Assembly: GCA_013350335.1 (NCBI GenBank)
Contig: CM023540.1
Span: 50,140,552-50,204,551, forward strand
Length of the DNA stretch: 64,000 nt
Direction: 5' to 3'
DNA from: Chimonanthus salicifolius
Lineage: Eukaryota > Streptophyta > Magnoliopsida > Laurales > Calycanthaceae
The notes under the pieces are model-generated. The model did no database searches, had not been told where the DNA came from, and saw nothing but the letters and a program-made list of their open reading frames with translations. The position numbers were made by a program, and so were the translations under genes. The stretch's first letter is position 1; every line of letters starts with the position of its first letter. Positions 38,616 through 50,808 of the stretch are shown piece by piece.

Positions 38616-38766
38616 TGAAGAAGTTTAGAAGATTTGGCTTAGAGGCCCTTCTCATTATACAATGTATATATATAGATGTACAGGTCTAAGTATGGAAGCC
38701 CTTAATCAGGGAACTTGACAAAGATAGAATATGATATACATGGTAGGTCAACCATTCTCTCTAATA
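38616..38766 (-). repeat. 5' LTR of the minus-strand copia element
   Basis: 151 bp on the minus strand, TATTAGAGAGAATGG...AACTTCTTCA, with the initial TG mutated to TA. It is directly followed by TGGTACAGAGCC (38604-38615), a degraded TGGTATCAGAGC primer-binding site. Confidence 0.7.
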
Positions 38767-38826
38767 CCGTCAATAGGTGGGCCCACTCTTTTTCGACTTC
38801 TTTATAAATTTTGAAGATAGGGCTAC

Positions 38827-39275
38827 TATAACGACCCACCTCTATCTAACACAATATTTTTCGCTTTGGGTGCTTCTACACATGCACGACTTTAGATTCG
38901 TAAATGTGCATCACACACACGCCCAAAACACATTGTACTTGGAGGAGTTAGGTATCCACTTAAAGCCCATGCTATGGGCAAATGCCTAAGCGATGTGGGA
39001 CTTTCACGCACATTTGCCAACCATAACTTCAGCCCTATTCGCAACACATGGGCTCCCACACCCTCAGATGTACTGGGCTCTAATACCATCTGTAACGACT
39101 CCTCTCCGTCCAATACAATATTGTTCTCTTTGGGGCCCATAGACCAACACAACATTGCATTGGTACGTGTGCATCACATACACGTCTAAAAAGCCTCATG
39201 CTGAGAGGAGATTGAGTGCTCACATATATCTAGGATTAGACACCCTTTCTAGGCGAAGTGAGATAAATTGGAGTT
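38827..39275 (-). mobile_element. TRIM-like short LTR element, minus strand
   Basis: Two related blocks start TATAACGACCCACC (38827) and TGTAACGACTCCTC (39091) and share ACACAATATT.TTC.CTTTGGG, GTGCATCACA.ACACG and similar words. Just left of the second block is GCTCTAATACCA (39077-39088), the reverse complement of a near-perfect primer-binding site TGGTATTAGAGC. The left block ends GATGTGGGACTTTCACGCACA (about 39012). The internal gap is under 80 bp and noncoding. Confidence 0.6.
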
Positions 39276-39279
39276 TCTC

Positions 39280-40376
39280 CCTTTCTCCATCTAATGTATG
39301 GAGTTTCTCCCCTCCTCTATTTAGCAAAAAAAAAGAAACAGTTATCTAATTTCCTTGCAAAAAAACTATATTAAATATCAAACTAATTGGGAATGAGAGC
39401 CCACAATGTAGAATACACAATCCAAATTGTTTATTTAGCATTGTAAGCTGCGAAATTTCGATGAAGTTCTTTTAAAGGACATTGCAATAACTAGTTTTTA
39501 ATTTAATCTAATTGCATAGTTATAATTAAGTAAAATTTTAATATCATAGATCATTCATCATTTTGAATTATGAATTCTAAGTTTTTAATACTAAATTTAA
39601 TTTAGAAATTTGTTAATCAAAATCTATACTTTTTTGAAAAAATAATGACAATAATGAATTAAATTTTATTTTATTTATTGCAAGAATCTTACTCTCAAAT
39701 AAGAATTACTTAATTATATTTAACAAAAAATAAATAAAATGAAAAGAAATAAAAATCCAAACAACTCGACCCGTACTGGCACAACCCGTTTTCCTCTCTT
39801 TTCTTTCTTTCTACCCTTCTCTCCCATCAAAAGTTCAAAACATCTCAGACTATAACCCTATTTTCCCTTTTCTCCCTCTTGATTTCCACCAGCAACCCGA
39901 TATCCATTCGCCACCTCCTCCTTCCTTTTTTCCCAAATCATCCCTTCTCCTTAGGCCTCGGCAGCTCCCACGTGTTCTCTCATCTCTCAAGCTCTCGCCA
40001 CACAGCCAGAGCCCTTTCACACGTCCCTCCTCTCTCACGATAGATCGGCTGACATTTCTCCCTCTCAATCAACCATATCAATATAATATTTATAGATCCA
40101 ATTATGCACTTAATTATAAAGGTTAGACTGTGACCCAATTTAAAGCGACCTAAATTACTTGACTTGAATTGAAAATGAGTTAGAATTAAAAAAATAGATT
40201 CAGTTACATAGTCCAACATGGACGTATGAAATGTTTTCAGTTATAAATGATTTTTTATGTACTTTTACTTAATTTCACAATTTTTTAATATTTTTACAAA
40301 AAAATAATTTTTTAAAATATTTTTGTCTCGTGTGTTGAAAATTCCAGCAAGTTGAACTAGGAGTCGATCTCTTTCC
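39280..40376. other. unassigned AT-rich DNA
   Basis: No supported gene. The pyrimidine-rich part at 39780-40070 gives long minus-strand frames of Arg/Gly that look spurious. Confidence 0.5.
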
Positions 40377-40381
40377 CAACT

Positions 40382-42321
40382 TGTTAGTGTGATGGCTTGG
40401 CCGAGTCCCTTGTTTGTTGATTCTATGACTCAGAAAGAAGTACTTGCTAGAAGCTTGAAGGTCCAAAGTGATAAAGAGTGAAAATCATGCTCCACCAGAT
40501 TGAAGCTCATCATTTTGCCAATCACAAAATAGGTATTATAGCCATAGATGACTTTAGGTAGTACCCACACCTTAGAGAGGATCATTCCTAAGCTTAGTTG
40601 AACAAATGATAAAATCATTAAAAGCCTAGAAAAGATGTTTGATAGTGAATTGGAACTCAACTTGGAAATATGTATTTTGGTTCACTGTCAGCTTGACCAG
40701 TCTTTCTCACCGACCCTTGGTGGAGACACGATCGACCCATCGTGGTTAAAGACTGGTCGGACCAGATTAACATAGGTTCTGGATCATTGAACTGTCATTC
40801 TGGGTATGACTCTGAACGAGAGTCTTGTATACACCGACCCCACAGTGAAAGGCTAAAACGACCCCTTGTGATCAACGACTCTTCGATCAAGATTTATGAG
40901 TTCTGAAACTTTGAACTCAAATGGCTCTCAAAGAAACAGATATATCGATAGTTCAAGACCGATCGACAATACCAGGACCGACCTCTCGATAAAGGGCGAC
41001 AAGTCGCTCTGGGTATGACTGGTTTCTGGACTTGAAACTCTGTCAGCATGGTGCTGCCCCAGACCAAGCCTCTTGTATGGACCGACATCACGGTACCATA
41101 ACTGTCAACCCAACAGTGACACCGACATATCAACCGGAAAAGAATATTACCGTTGGGAGTGCATTATTGCGCAACGGTCGGGTTGTTGAACTGGTAACAT
41201 TTCTAGCCACCGACCCCTAGGTCGGTACATTATCGTTGCTACAACTGGTTGCCTTCTCTATATAAACCAATATTTATGCAACCAGTTGGCATCTTTTGGC
41301 AAAATCAGTTGGACTCTCATCATTATCACTGAGCTTAAATAAGGGCCAACAGAAGGATCACTCTCTCTCTCGTACTTACACTTGGGGAATTATATACAAC
41401 CAACCATTTGGATTAAGTTTGTAAGAGAGAGAGAGGAGGAAAGTAAAATCATATACAACCAATCTATTGATTGAGTTTATAAGTGAGAAAGAGGAAATGA
41501 TTATAAACTAGAAAACCTTTGGTATACCCAATTTCCTTGTTACTCTAAGACTGTGATTGCTCTACGACAGCTACGAGGTGGAGCGTCGGCACACATTAGG
41601 GTGAGATCTTTAAGAGGTACACATTGGGTGGGATCTTCAAGAAGCACACATGAGCGAGAAAGAGCTTCAAATGCAAGTGCTTCTTGGTTTTAATTTTATT
41701 AAAAACCTTTAACCCGAAAGTGGATTAAGGGGGATTTGCTCCGGAACTACTATACAAAACTCTAGAGCGTCGTCTTTGGCACAGTGATGGGTGTAATTTC
41801 CAGCCGTTTGGATATGTGGAATTCCTGTTCTACAGTGGTGGGTGAAATTATCAGCCGATTGAGTGATGTGGAGTTCCTATTCTAATTGTGAGGGTGTAAG
41901 TTCCCACTTAGTGGATTTGGGGATAACTCAAGGTTGAGTTAGTCTGAATAGTGGATGTAGGTTGGCTAACCGAACCACTTTAAAATTGGTCTTATAGTGT
42001 TTGATCTTTGTATATTTGTATTTACTATTAAGTACTATTCTTAACACACATTACTTTGCATGTTGATTATCCTATTCTACACGTTGTGCATAAGCATCAA
42101 TAATCAAGCAAAATGTAAATGGTCAAAATCTTAGAATGTTTGTTTAAAGAAATTAGAAACAATTTATCACACTAAATAAATATCTTGATTAATGTTCCGC
42201 TGCACTTAAAACAATCAAGAAATTTGTAAACACAATGGAAAATGAGATTGACCTATTCAACCTCCCTTCTTTCTCTAGGGTCAATCATATTGTTCTAAGT
42301 ACATTGAAAAAGGGACTTTCA
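40382..42321 (+). repeat. solo LTR, 1.94 kb, with target-site duplication
   Basis: TGTTAGTGTGATGGCTTGGC...GGGACTTTCA, bounded by CAACT at 40377-40381 and 42322-42326. It contains GACC.ATCGTGG-type words, a TATATAAACC promoter-like box near 41265, the GTGGATGTAGGTTGG block and CCTATTCAACCTCCCTTCTT near its end. No internal domain is present, so LTR-LTR recombination is the likely origin. Confidence 0.85.
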
Positions 42322-42326
42322 CAACT

Positions 42327-43450
42327 GTTGGACTCTTAATATTAATTTTACCTTAGTTATTATTTATTAACTTAGATTTTTTATAAACTATTATAATAGC
42401 ATATTATATTATGTATTTCACATCACCAAGGAACAAATTATGAATTTTACGAAGAAATGTCTTTGCATTTTTATTTATTTATTAGGATTAAAAAATTATA
42501 TATATAAAATGTTTTTTTTTTCATATCATTTTTTTCCGGTTAGAACACAAGTGTTTATTTTAAATTATAATTATAAGAAAGAATCTAAAGAAAATTATAT
42601 AATATTATTATAAGATATATTGTTATTTTTATGGCAATTTCTATGGAAAATAATTCCATTGTTATAGAGAAAATTTTAATTTTAATTTAATGTTTATATT
42701 ATATGGATTAATTAAAAATTATTGATTCTCATAAAATTGTTAATATATCAGGTTTCCCCTGCTTACAATTACCAAACAACATTTTTTACTCTTTGAGTAA
42801 GTTTTAACTTTTCCACAGCAATTACCAAACAAGATAAGGGTAACACTTGCGAAGGGCATTCATAATTAATTACACACCCTCGTTACCCACCTCTGCTTAC
42901 CCACGCCTGCAAAATTTACCTTTCATCCAAACGCAGCCTTGGAGTGATGTACACGGGAAATTGACAATTTTACCGTTGCATTTGGATTAGTTAACCCGTG
43001 TTTGGTGTGTTTTAGGATATATTTAATGGGATTTTGAAAGTTTTGAAGGTTTAAAGGGAAACACAAGATATGAGAATTCAAATGGTGAATTTTGCAATTT
43101 CTGGGCATAAGTTGATATTTTTGGAAAGTTAAATTTTTTAATAATTATTTTACCACAATTTTAGGGGTTTTATTTATAAACTAATTAATTCAAATCTATT
43201 TATAAGAGTTTTGATTAATTTAGTTATTTTTAGAATTGAATGTAAGTGGTGAAATTATTAGTTTTTTATACTTTGAAAAGCTCAATTATTAAGCCTATTA
43301 AGAAAAGTCGATGAAGAAATCCACATGTGTGAAGTCTACTTTTATTATCTCAAGATATATATGAGGAAATTCAAAATTTAGAAGTCATTATGAGAAGATT
43401 TTCGAATTTGCCAAATGGGTGAAGGAAAGAGAAATAAAATAAGAAGTGGA
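42327..43450. other. AT-rich unassigned DNA
   Basis: No coding sequence seen. Partly repeated CAATTACCAAACAA words at 42768 and 42820 might belong to a small DNA transposon, but I find no clear inverted ends. Confidence 0.4.
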
Positions 43451-46400
43451 GAAAAAGAAGGAAGGTTTGACATAGTCTTAGTATTTTTATCATAATTTTT
43501 CACTCCGATGCCTGATTATATTGATTCTTATTGAGTTGGAAAGAAGACTTCAAAGTATACAACTTTGTAGTTTACGAAATTTTGTGACTCGAACGTTTAC
43601 GAGGTCAAAATTGCCCTGAAAGGTGGTACATGTGTGAAAAAATGGGATTTTACACCTACTTTCCATGGGGTGTTCACACCATGGTCGACTAAACCCCTTT
43701 GTGTTCATAGCTTGCATGAATTTTAGTAGTTTTTTCCACCTCCTTACCTCCTTTAAGCCATTCCATGTTTAGCACAAACCGTATCAGCCCTTCAAGTGTC
43801 TTTTGCTTTATTTAAATATTTAAATCGAAGCCATTCACTCTACCTCCTTTCATTTATAAATACTATACCTCTCCAATTGAGAAAATTGAGTCTGAGCTGG
43901 AGAATTTGGAGACTTTTGGAGCATTAGATAAGAGGAGAATTAAGAGAAGAATTTTGGAGTTTTAGAATTTTGGCTTAGTATTTTTATTTTTTTATTTTCC
44001 ATTGTTCTTTTATAATTAGTTTTTCAAGTTCAAGTCCATGTTCTTGTAATTTAGTTCAATTAGTAAGAGTAGAATTTATAAATTTCTTTTTATCGTTATT
44101 TTCTTAAATTCAATGTTAATGTGTGATAATTTCAATATAATAAATTCAAAAATTCCTTAATCTTATTGTTTTGATTTTTCTTAAATCCAAAGTTTCAGTG
44201 CATTTTAATTCTTAATTCCAATTTTTATTAGTAATAGAAATGCAGAAAAACACCCTTAGAATTATTGTTTTCCACTTATTTATTTTGTACGATGAAAATT
44301 TGATTTAATTTAATTCTTTTTATGGATTTATATGAGAGATTATTCTAAGTTATTCAATGAAAGCAGAAAAGATCTTTACACTGAATATAATTTGATTTTT
44401 TTCAGTGTAAGGCTCTTTTTAAGAGGAGAAAAACTTTTAAATTTGGAATTACAAGTGGAAATTCTATTTAGCCTAAGGCCAGATTTGAATTTTCTTAGTT
44501 TAGTGGATCTTATAAATTTCATATTTAGAATTTTAATGGATAAAAATTTTAAGTGCATGATAGATAATAAATATGAGCTTCGTATTATAGGCTTTGATGT
44601 TATTTTTAAAATATGAAAAATAAAGATTCCATAATTCTTTGATCCAGTTCCACTATAAATATGTATATATGTTGTTTTTCAATTTTTTTTTTTTGTTTTC
44701 TTTTGTTAATAAATTCAAATTCTTGAAATTGGAGAACTTGGTTGGTAATTAATAATTGCATCTTAATTTTGTATTCTAAGTTAGATTAAGATTATTTATA
44801 ATTTTTAGATTAATTCTACCATGTTAATTGAAATTAGATAAATTTTGATTTTTCCATGAAAATTAGATCTCTTTAATTGTTAAATTCTATTTTTAGGTGT
44901 GATTTTTATTTTTGAAATTTTTTCTATTTTTAGAATATTCTAAATTGAAATTAAATTTCCCAGATTAGAAAATTCTAAAAAGGGAAACTGGTTAATTTTA
45001 GAAGTTTTCAAAAATAGAAGTTTTAAAAATGGCAAAGTTTCTACTTTTAGCAATATTTCCAATTTAGATCATCTTCAGTTTTTTGTTTATTTTTAGAAAA
45101 TTCTAATTTAAGTAATCTTCTAAAATTAGAAATCCATTGGAAACCCAAATTGGGGAATGACATACACTTGGAACATATGAATATTCGTAAAATTCCATGC
45201 CCAGAAGGTGTTTGATAATATGTTTGAGTGAATATTACTTTGTGCACATTCCAATGCATAGTTGGAAAAGGTTATGGTTTGATCTCCCTATGCTTATGTC
45301 TGATTGATGTGAATATATTGTATCGAATACATATGTATAAGTTTCCCAAGTTCCTTATGATTAGATGTTTAATATAATTGAGAATTCATAGATTTATGAT
45401 ATGTTGAAATATGATAGAATGTATGATAAATAAAAATTATCCAAGATGTGTAATGTAGAGCCTTGATAACTTCATATACTTGTGTATGATTATTAGTAAT
45501 GTATGCATCAAATGAATTCTATGATTGTGATTGGAATTCTTTGATGTGTAATTCATATGTAGCATGATGAATGTGTTTCATGTCATGCTTGTACTTTTGA
45601 GATGATATGTATGTATATCACTAGTAAGTATCTATGTTGATAAAAGTTGTGGTGGATCAACCTAATCAGGTGTAGAATGAATTTCTGTTATTTGAAGAGG
45701 AACTTGATGAAGGGTTACAATAAGTGAAATGGGTGAGTTAAGGTCAAGTATCTTATAACTCTAAAGGCTAAACTTGTGCTACAATGGGAATGGGCTAACA
45801 TGATTGAGAATGCATGGAATGCAATGTAAATGATAAGAAAGCCTTGTTTGACTTCCCTTAAAGCAAAAGTATGACCACTCCCCAATGTCAACCCAATTGT
45901 AAAAATAATAAATTACGGTTGATCTGATCCACTATGTGGTATGTAAACAACTGAGAGTATTGTGCATCAGCTTAATCAAAAGATGCATTAAGTCTCAGCC
46001 ATTTATATTCAGGATGATGTAAGATCTTGAGCATATGTGAAGGGTTGAAAGGGATTTATAGGATATACATTTCCTAATATAGAACCTAATGCTAGATGTT
46101 GGATCCCTCGAAGACGGTCCGAAGTGGTTATGATGCCTTGGAAATCCCGGTATGATGAGACAAATATGTCTGTTATATAAGTAGAGCCCAAAATGGTTAG
46201 AAAACTGTGGAAATTCTTAAGATGGACATATGGGGACTTTGGCAATGAGATGTATGTGACTAGGTCACTTGATTATATTGAGACGTGGTGTGGGTGTGTA
46301 TCTCATGTGATATTGATGATTGAGACGTGGTATGGGTATATCCCTCATGTAATGATAATGTTATGCCTTAGTCCGTTAAAAAAGGAAACTGTTTGATCAG

Positions 46401-47240
46401 TAGATCATTGTACCTCACTGTTATATAATTAAGAGGATGAGATAAGTACATAGATTCCATGAGTAAGGCCTAGAGTAATCGTGAGACCGCGGGAGCCTCG
46501 ATATGAACATATAGAGACTATGGCATTGAGATGTATATGTGACTAGGTCACTTTATATTGAGTCGTGGTATGGGTACGTTCTTCACGTGATTATGATGTT
46601 TGACTGTTCGTTCCAGATAGGTATTCAGGATGGTGGAGCCGGCTACAGGGACTTGGTCTCGTATGGTTACCATTGAGGAGTAGGATCCTTTCATAATACG
46701 CGCTGAAGGGCACTCTCACGGTTATTTGTGGTTGCCATCGAGGAGTAAGTCCCTCACATGCTTTGCGCCTTAGGGCACTCTTATGGTCATTCTGCACACG
46801 TTGTGTGCGTTGTTGCACAAGTCTAGATATTGGTTTGTCCCATGGGGGTGGTGCTAGCTTTATAAGGCACGGTCCAACCACCTTAAAGCTTGATTATCAC
46901 CTATGAGGTGAAGAGATGCAGGGCGAGGTAGAATTGATCACGCCAGTCGTGAGTCAGCCGCTTAGTAACCCTAAGTCTTGCTAGGGGTCGTGATATGTTT
47001 ATGATATGATATGATGATTTGATATTATTGCTACAGTCACGTAGTGATTCATGCGAGTGTTGTTCTTACAGATAGAAGATCTCATGGTAGATGATGTACC
47101 CGTAGATGAGTTATGCCCATGGATGGATTATATCCATGGAGGGATTATATTTATATATGGTTCACGGATAGATGCCACTCACTGATGGAGTGTTATCTCA
47201 TTGGATGATGATTCCCATGGTGGTTTGGATTCATGTCTAG

Positions 47241-47560
47241 ATGTTGGTCCCATGGTAGACGTATTGGTCTTATGGCAGACATGTTGGTCCTATGGTAGAC
47301 GTATTGGTCTTATGGCAGACATGTTGGTCCTATGATAGGCGTGTTGGTCTTATGGTAGACATGTTGGCCCCATGCTAGGCGTATTGGTCTTATGGTAGAC
47401 ATGTTCGTCGCATAGTAGATGTATTGGTCTTATGGTAGATATGTTGGTCCAATGATAGACGTATTGGTCTTATGGTGGACATGTTGGTCCCATGGTAAAC
47501 GTATTGGTCTTATGGTAAACCTGTTAGTCCCATGATAGACATATTGGTTCTATGAATGGA
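47241..47560 (+). repeat. 8 x 40-bp tandem array made of 20-bp half-units
   Basis: Eight consecutive 40-bp units (47241, 47281, 47321, 47361, 47401, 47441, 47481, 47521) with no length change. Each joins ATGTTGGTCCCATGGTAGAC to GTATTGGTCTTATGGCAGAC, which are themselves related. Degenerate CCCATGGATGG words extend on both sides (about 47090-47880). Confidence 0.95.
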
Positions 47561-48659
47561 TGAGTTATACCCATGGATGGTTATTCCAATTAAGGGTATT
47601 TCTCATGGATGGTTATTCCCTTGGAGAGCATTGTTACCATGGATGTATATTGTTGTCGCGGATGGATATTCCCACAAATGATATGATTTTCATAGATGAT
47701 TAGACCCATATTTAGAATATTCTCCCCGAAGAGGGATATAATGCTTATGTTCGGGTATAAGTCCCATGGTTGATGTTTATCGCATGAGTGACATTGATTC
47801 TGTAGTTGACATTGTTCCCATGATTGGTATATACTCAAGATTGGCTAGACCCGTGATGGATGAGACATTTTCTATTGATAAGGTCTGCAGTTGGGCATTA
47901 GCATGTCCTGGTATGACATCATGAATAGTACGGGGTTAATGCCATGAAATAAATGAATTGAGAACTATACAAGATCTGATCTCCATTAGAGTACGTAGGC
48001 AGCTGATAATTCAGTTCGATCAAACTAAGGGTCTAATAGGTCATAGGATCCGTAGGGATCTCGTTACACGTGTGGGTGTCACGTGTTTGGACTATGAGTT
48101 ATGCTTGTTTTAGAGTTAAAAAAAAGGCATTCTTGTTTCTCACGTGCTCGTTGGGTGGGGACGTGAAAGAGTCTTTACACTGGATGTAGGTTTTTAACCG
48201 AACCATTATACATCTTGTGCATTGGTGTTTCCTAGTACGATTGTTGGTAATCTTGCACACTTTGGAAATCATACACTTGATTAATTGATTTTAATTCTGC
48301 ACTATATTTCATATTAATCTAAGAAATTTGTACAAGGGAACTTTCAAAAGTCATTTTTTTTCAAAAACAACATATATTTATTTTTATTTTATTTTAGTTA
48401 ACAGTGAGAGTGAAAAGTTTATTTTAAATTATCCTGATAATTAGCTTATGAAGCTTACCTCTATAGTTTTCATGACCGTAGTTTTGAAGATGGGAATCAT
48501 GAGATTCTCAAAAGGATATGGAGGGGCTTCGCATTCATGAAATAAATAATGAATTTTTGGACAAGTTATTAAAGTAAGCTATTTGAAAGTAATAATTATT
48601 GATTGTTTTTATTTGTTATTGATGTTGAACCATAATAGTAAGAGCCAGAGACCCTTATT

Positions 48660-48890
48660 TTTTTTTTTTTTGAGGTCTGGAGGTGTCCAGGTGTCGCACC
48701 CGACTAGTCCTTCGGGGTGTGTGAAAACCCCCTATTCGTACACATCAGGTAAATCAATCAGACCTTACTTTATACATATTCCCATGGGAAATGGCTCTTC
48801 ATTGGAGCTCCCATGGTTTGAACCCAAGACCTCCCTATAGAGATCTTGCTCCCAAACCAATTAGGATAACCTCTTGGGGTTAATCCAGAG
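48660..48890 (-). mobile_element. tRNA-derived SINE with Angio-domain, minus strand
   Basis: On the minus strand: box A region GGTTATCCTAATTGGTTTGG, box B GGTTCAAACC, a body, then GGACTAGTCGGGTGCGACAC and CTGGACACC (Angio-domain), ending in an A run (plus-strand T12 at 48661-48671). It is the best-preserved SINE in the window. Short pieces of sequence on either side read GAGCCAGAGACCC / AATCCAGAGGCCCC, a possible imperfect duplication. Confidence 0.75.
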
Positions 48891-49430
48891 GCCCCTATTA
48901 GTGTAAGCTAATGTGCAGGATTGGAATAATGAAGATCGTTATTGGTCTGGAGGTTAGTTGAATGGATATAACAATGTATGGATTGGAGAGGACAAAATGT
49001 CCCATATGATATATGTATGTGATGTATGGAATGTATAGAAGTGTCTATGAAAGGCCTAAACAATTGTAGAAATTTTGGAAAGGTCTAAAATACAGACAGA
49101 ATTTCGTCAAAATTTGGGTAGAATTCCTGTCTCATGATTAGACATTTAGTTTTCTCCTCTAATTTTATTTAAATCACATCCCAAAATTTTGAAGTGTGAC
49201 ATTGGTTTCATCATCATTTTTTACTTATTATCCATTTGACAAATAGTTAAAGCGTGTTGTAGATTCATCAAGCATATCTTCACAACAATATTTTTGTTTA
49301 TTCGGTGTGATATACCTCAAGAGTTATTTTATTTTGGACACATATTGTCATAGGAACACCACACCTATGTATTGAATGTATCGATTCTAACAAGGCACCA
49401 GTTTTCATAGATTAACGTCAATATGGAGGT

Positions 49431-49709
49431 TGTAGAATTTAATAATAAGAAAAAGGAAAATGAGGAGAAAAAGAGAAATTGTGGAGATCCTCTCAATTGT
49501 ATTGAATCTCTATAAACTGAAAGTGATACATCTATAAATAGAAAAATGAGAGCCAACTAGGTGGCATAAAAAGGAAATAAAAGAATAATTATCTACAATC
49601 AATCATACAACTAATAAGATGTCTTTCCAAAATTAAATGATTTTGGGTCAACTCTGTGTTGAAGTGGGTCCCATAACACCTTACGTGTCCTGAAGTGGGT
49701 CTCACAACA
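49431..49709 (-). repeat. 3' LTR of the copia relic
   Basis: 279 bp on the minus strand, TGTTGTGAGACCCACTTCAG...AAATTCTACA. Confidence 0.75.
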
Positions 49710-50200
49710 CTCCCCCTCAAGCTGGTTCGAAGATGTTGAGTAACAACCGAATCGAGCTAAGTTTGGGGAATTGACTTTGTGAAAATGTCTGCAAACTGAT
49801 CTTTAGATTTTAGATGAGGAGTGAAAAGTCGGCCTCTAGAAATATGTTGACGACAGAAGTGACAATCAACCTCAATGTGCTTGATCTGCTCATGAAAGAC
49901 TATATTGGAGGCAATGTTGGTGGTCGCTTGATTATCACAGAACATGATGAGTGGATTGGTAGGAGCAAGGCCCAATTCAATAAGAAATTGTTGGATCCAT
50001 AACAATTTAGAAGCAGTATTAGCCATGGCACGATATTGGGCCTCAGCACTAGACCGAGTAACAACGGACTGCTTCTTACTTCTCCAGGCACTTAAATGTG
50101 AGCCCAAGAAAACACAATAACCAGAAGTAGAGCGACGATCATCTAGAGACCTGCCCAATCAACATCAGAATAACCGCGAACCAGACAAGTTGGGTGGTGT
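49431..50200 (-). mobile_element. copia 3' relic: RNase H and 3' LTR
   Basis: Minus strand: GYSDVDWAG-like start near 50190, RSTSGYCVFLGSHLSAWRSK, KQSVVTRSSAEAQYRAMANT, FCDNQATTNIASNIVFHEQI and FADIFTKSIPQT to about 49757, then a polypurine GAGGGGGAG and an LTR. It is the same subfamily as the intron-2 element (shared TGTTGTG.GACCCAC LTR start and C-terminal EPA-like end). The 5' parts are missing. Confidence 0.88.
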
Positions 50201-50808
50201 GCACAGTCCAATACTTCACTCAGGACGTATAACGCTCTACGCTTGCAACTATTCACAGCCCAGTGCTTCACTTAGTGTGTGAAGGCATTTGTTTGATATG
50301 CACATTACACCATTTAAAGAATATCAAATACATGGATTAAAAGTTCATTTTTAACCCAATAGAATATCTGTTCACATGATATTTCCTCACTCAGTTAATA
50401 TGCATTCCTATTCCCACCCGCAAGGAATTGTATTTCAAAATCAACACATAACAATTCAGCAGATATATCACATTACACTAGGTGTTGAAAGTAGAATAAT
50501 ACACTCAGTTAAATCCCCCACATTCTGGGGTTAGTAAATTGCAGTATTCAAATAACTAGAATTTAAAACACATAAAATAACAAGAAAGAAGTAATAGTCC
50601 CTTTTTCCCTTTCCTAGAGATTGGGGTCTGCTAACTCATTCGATCTAGAATTTGATCAAATATCCATAAGTTTACACACTGCCAGATTCATGTTTGGGCA
50701 TGAATACGTGCGTGTACAAATTGCGAACCAATTTTGAGATTGAATATTCAAGCGTAATTCACATAGAGCCTTACAATTACACAATTCATACTAACACAAG
50801 ATTACGTG
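50201..50808. other. unassigned DNA
   Basis: AT-rich. No gene or repeat boundary recognised. Confidence 0.4.

Larger units (their letters stand above)
33409..38766 (-). mobile_element. Ty1/copia element, minus strand, 3'-truncated
   Basis: In transcription order (right to left): 5' LTR, primer-binding site, roughly 1.1 kb leader, gag, zinc knuckle, protease, GAG-pre-integrase, integrase, RT, RNase H. No 3' LTR or polypurine tract is found; coding similarity ends in the RNase H at 33409-33480. Gag and integrase have frameshifts, while the RT frame is open for 320 codons. The truncated end is about 0.9 kb upstream of the DNMT2 start codon. Confidence 0.9.
43480..49203 (+). repeat. long LTR-like region of a Ty3/gypsy-type element, boundaries unresolved
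   Basis: Has the composition of long plant LTRs: GACTTCAAAGTATACAACTTTG near 43545, GGTAAGG/GAGGAGTAAGTCC blocks at 46640-46900, a 40-bp tandem array, and a possible terminus AAAATTTTGAAGTGTGACA at 49185-49203. No polyprotein domain is visible. It contains a copia-LTR-like fragment (48120-48350, GGATGTAGGTTTTTAACCGAACC) and a SINE. Confidence 0.35.

Noticed and set aside
44332..44616. 94-codon frame in AT-rich DNA
   Set aside because: Composition (Phe, Ile, Leu, Asn, Lys) is what AT-rich sequence gives by chance, and a minus-strand frame overlaps it.
47241..47560. CRISPR array
   Set aside because: Units are contiguous with no unique spacers, the context is a plant nuclear genome, and no cas genes are present.
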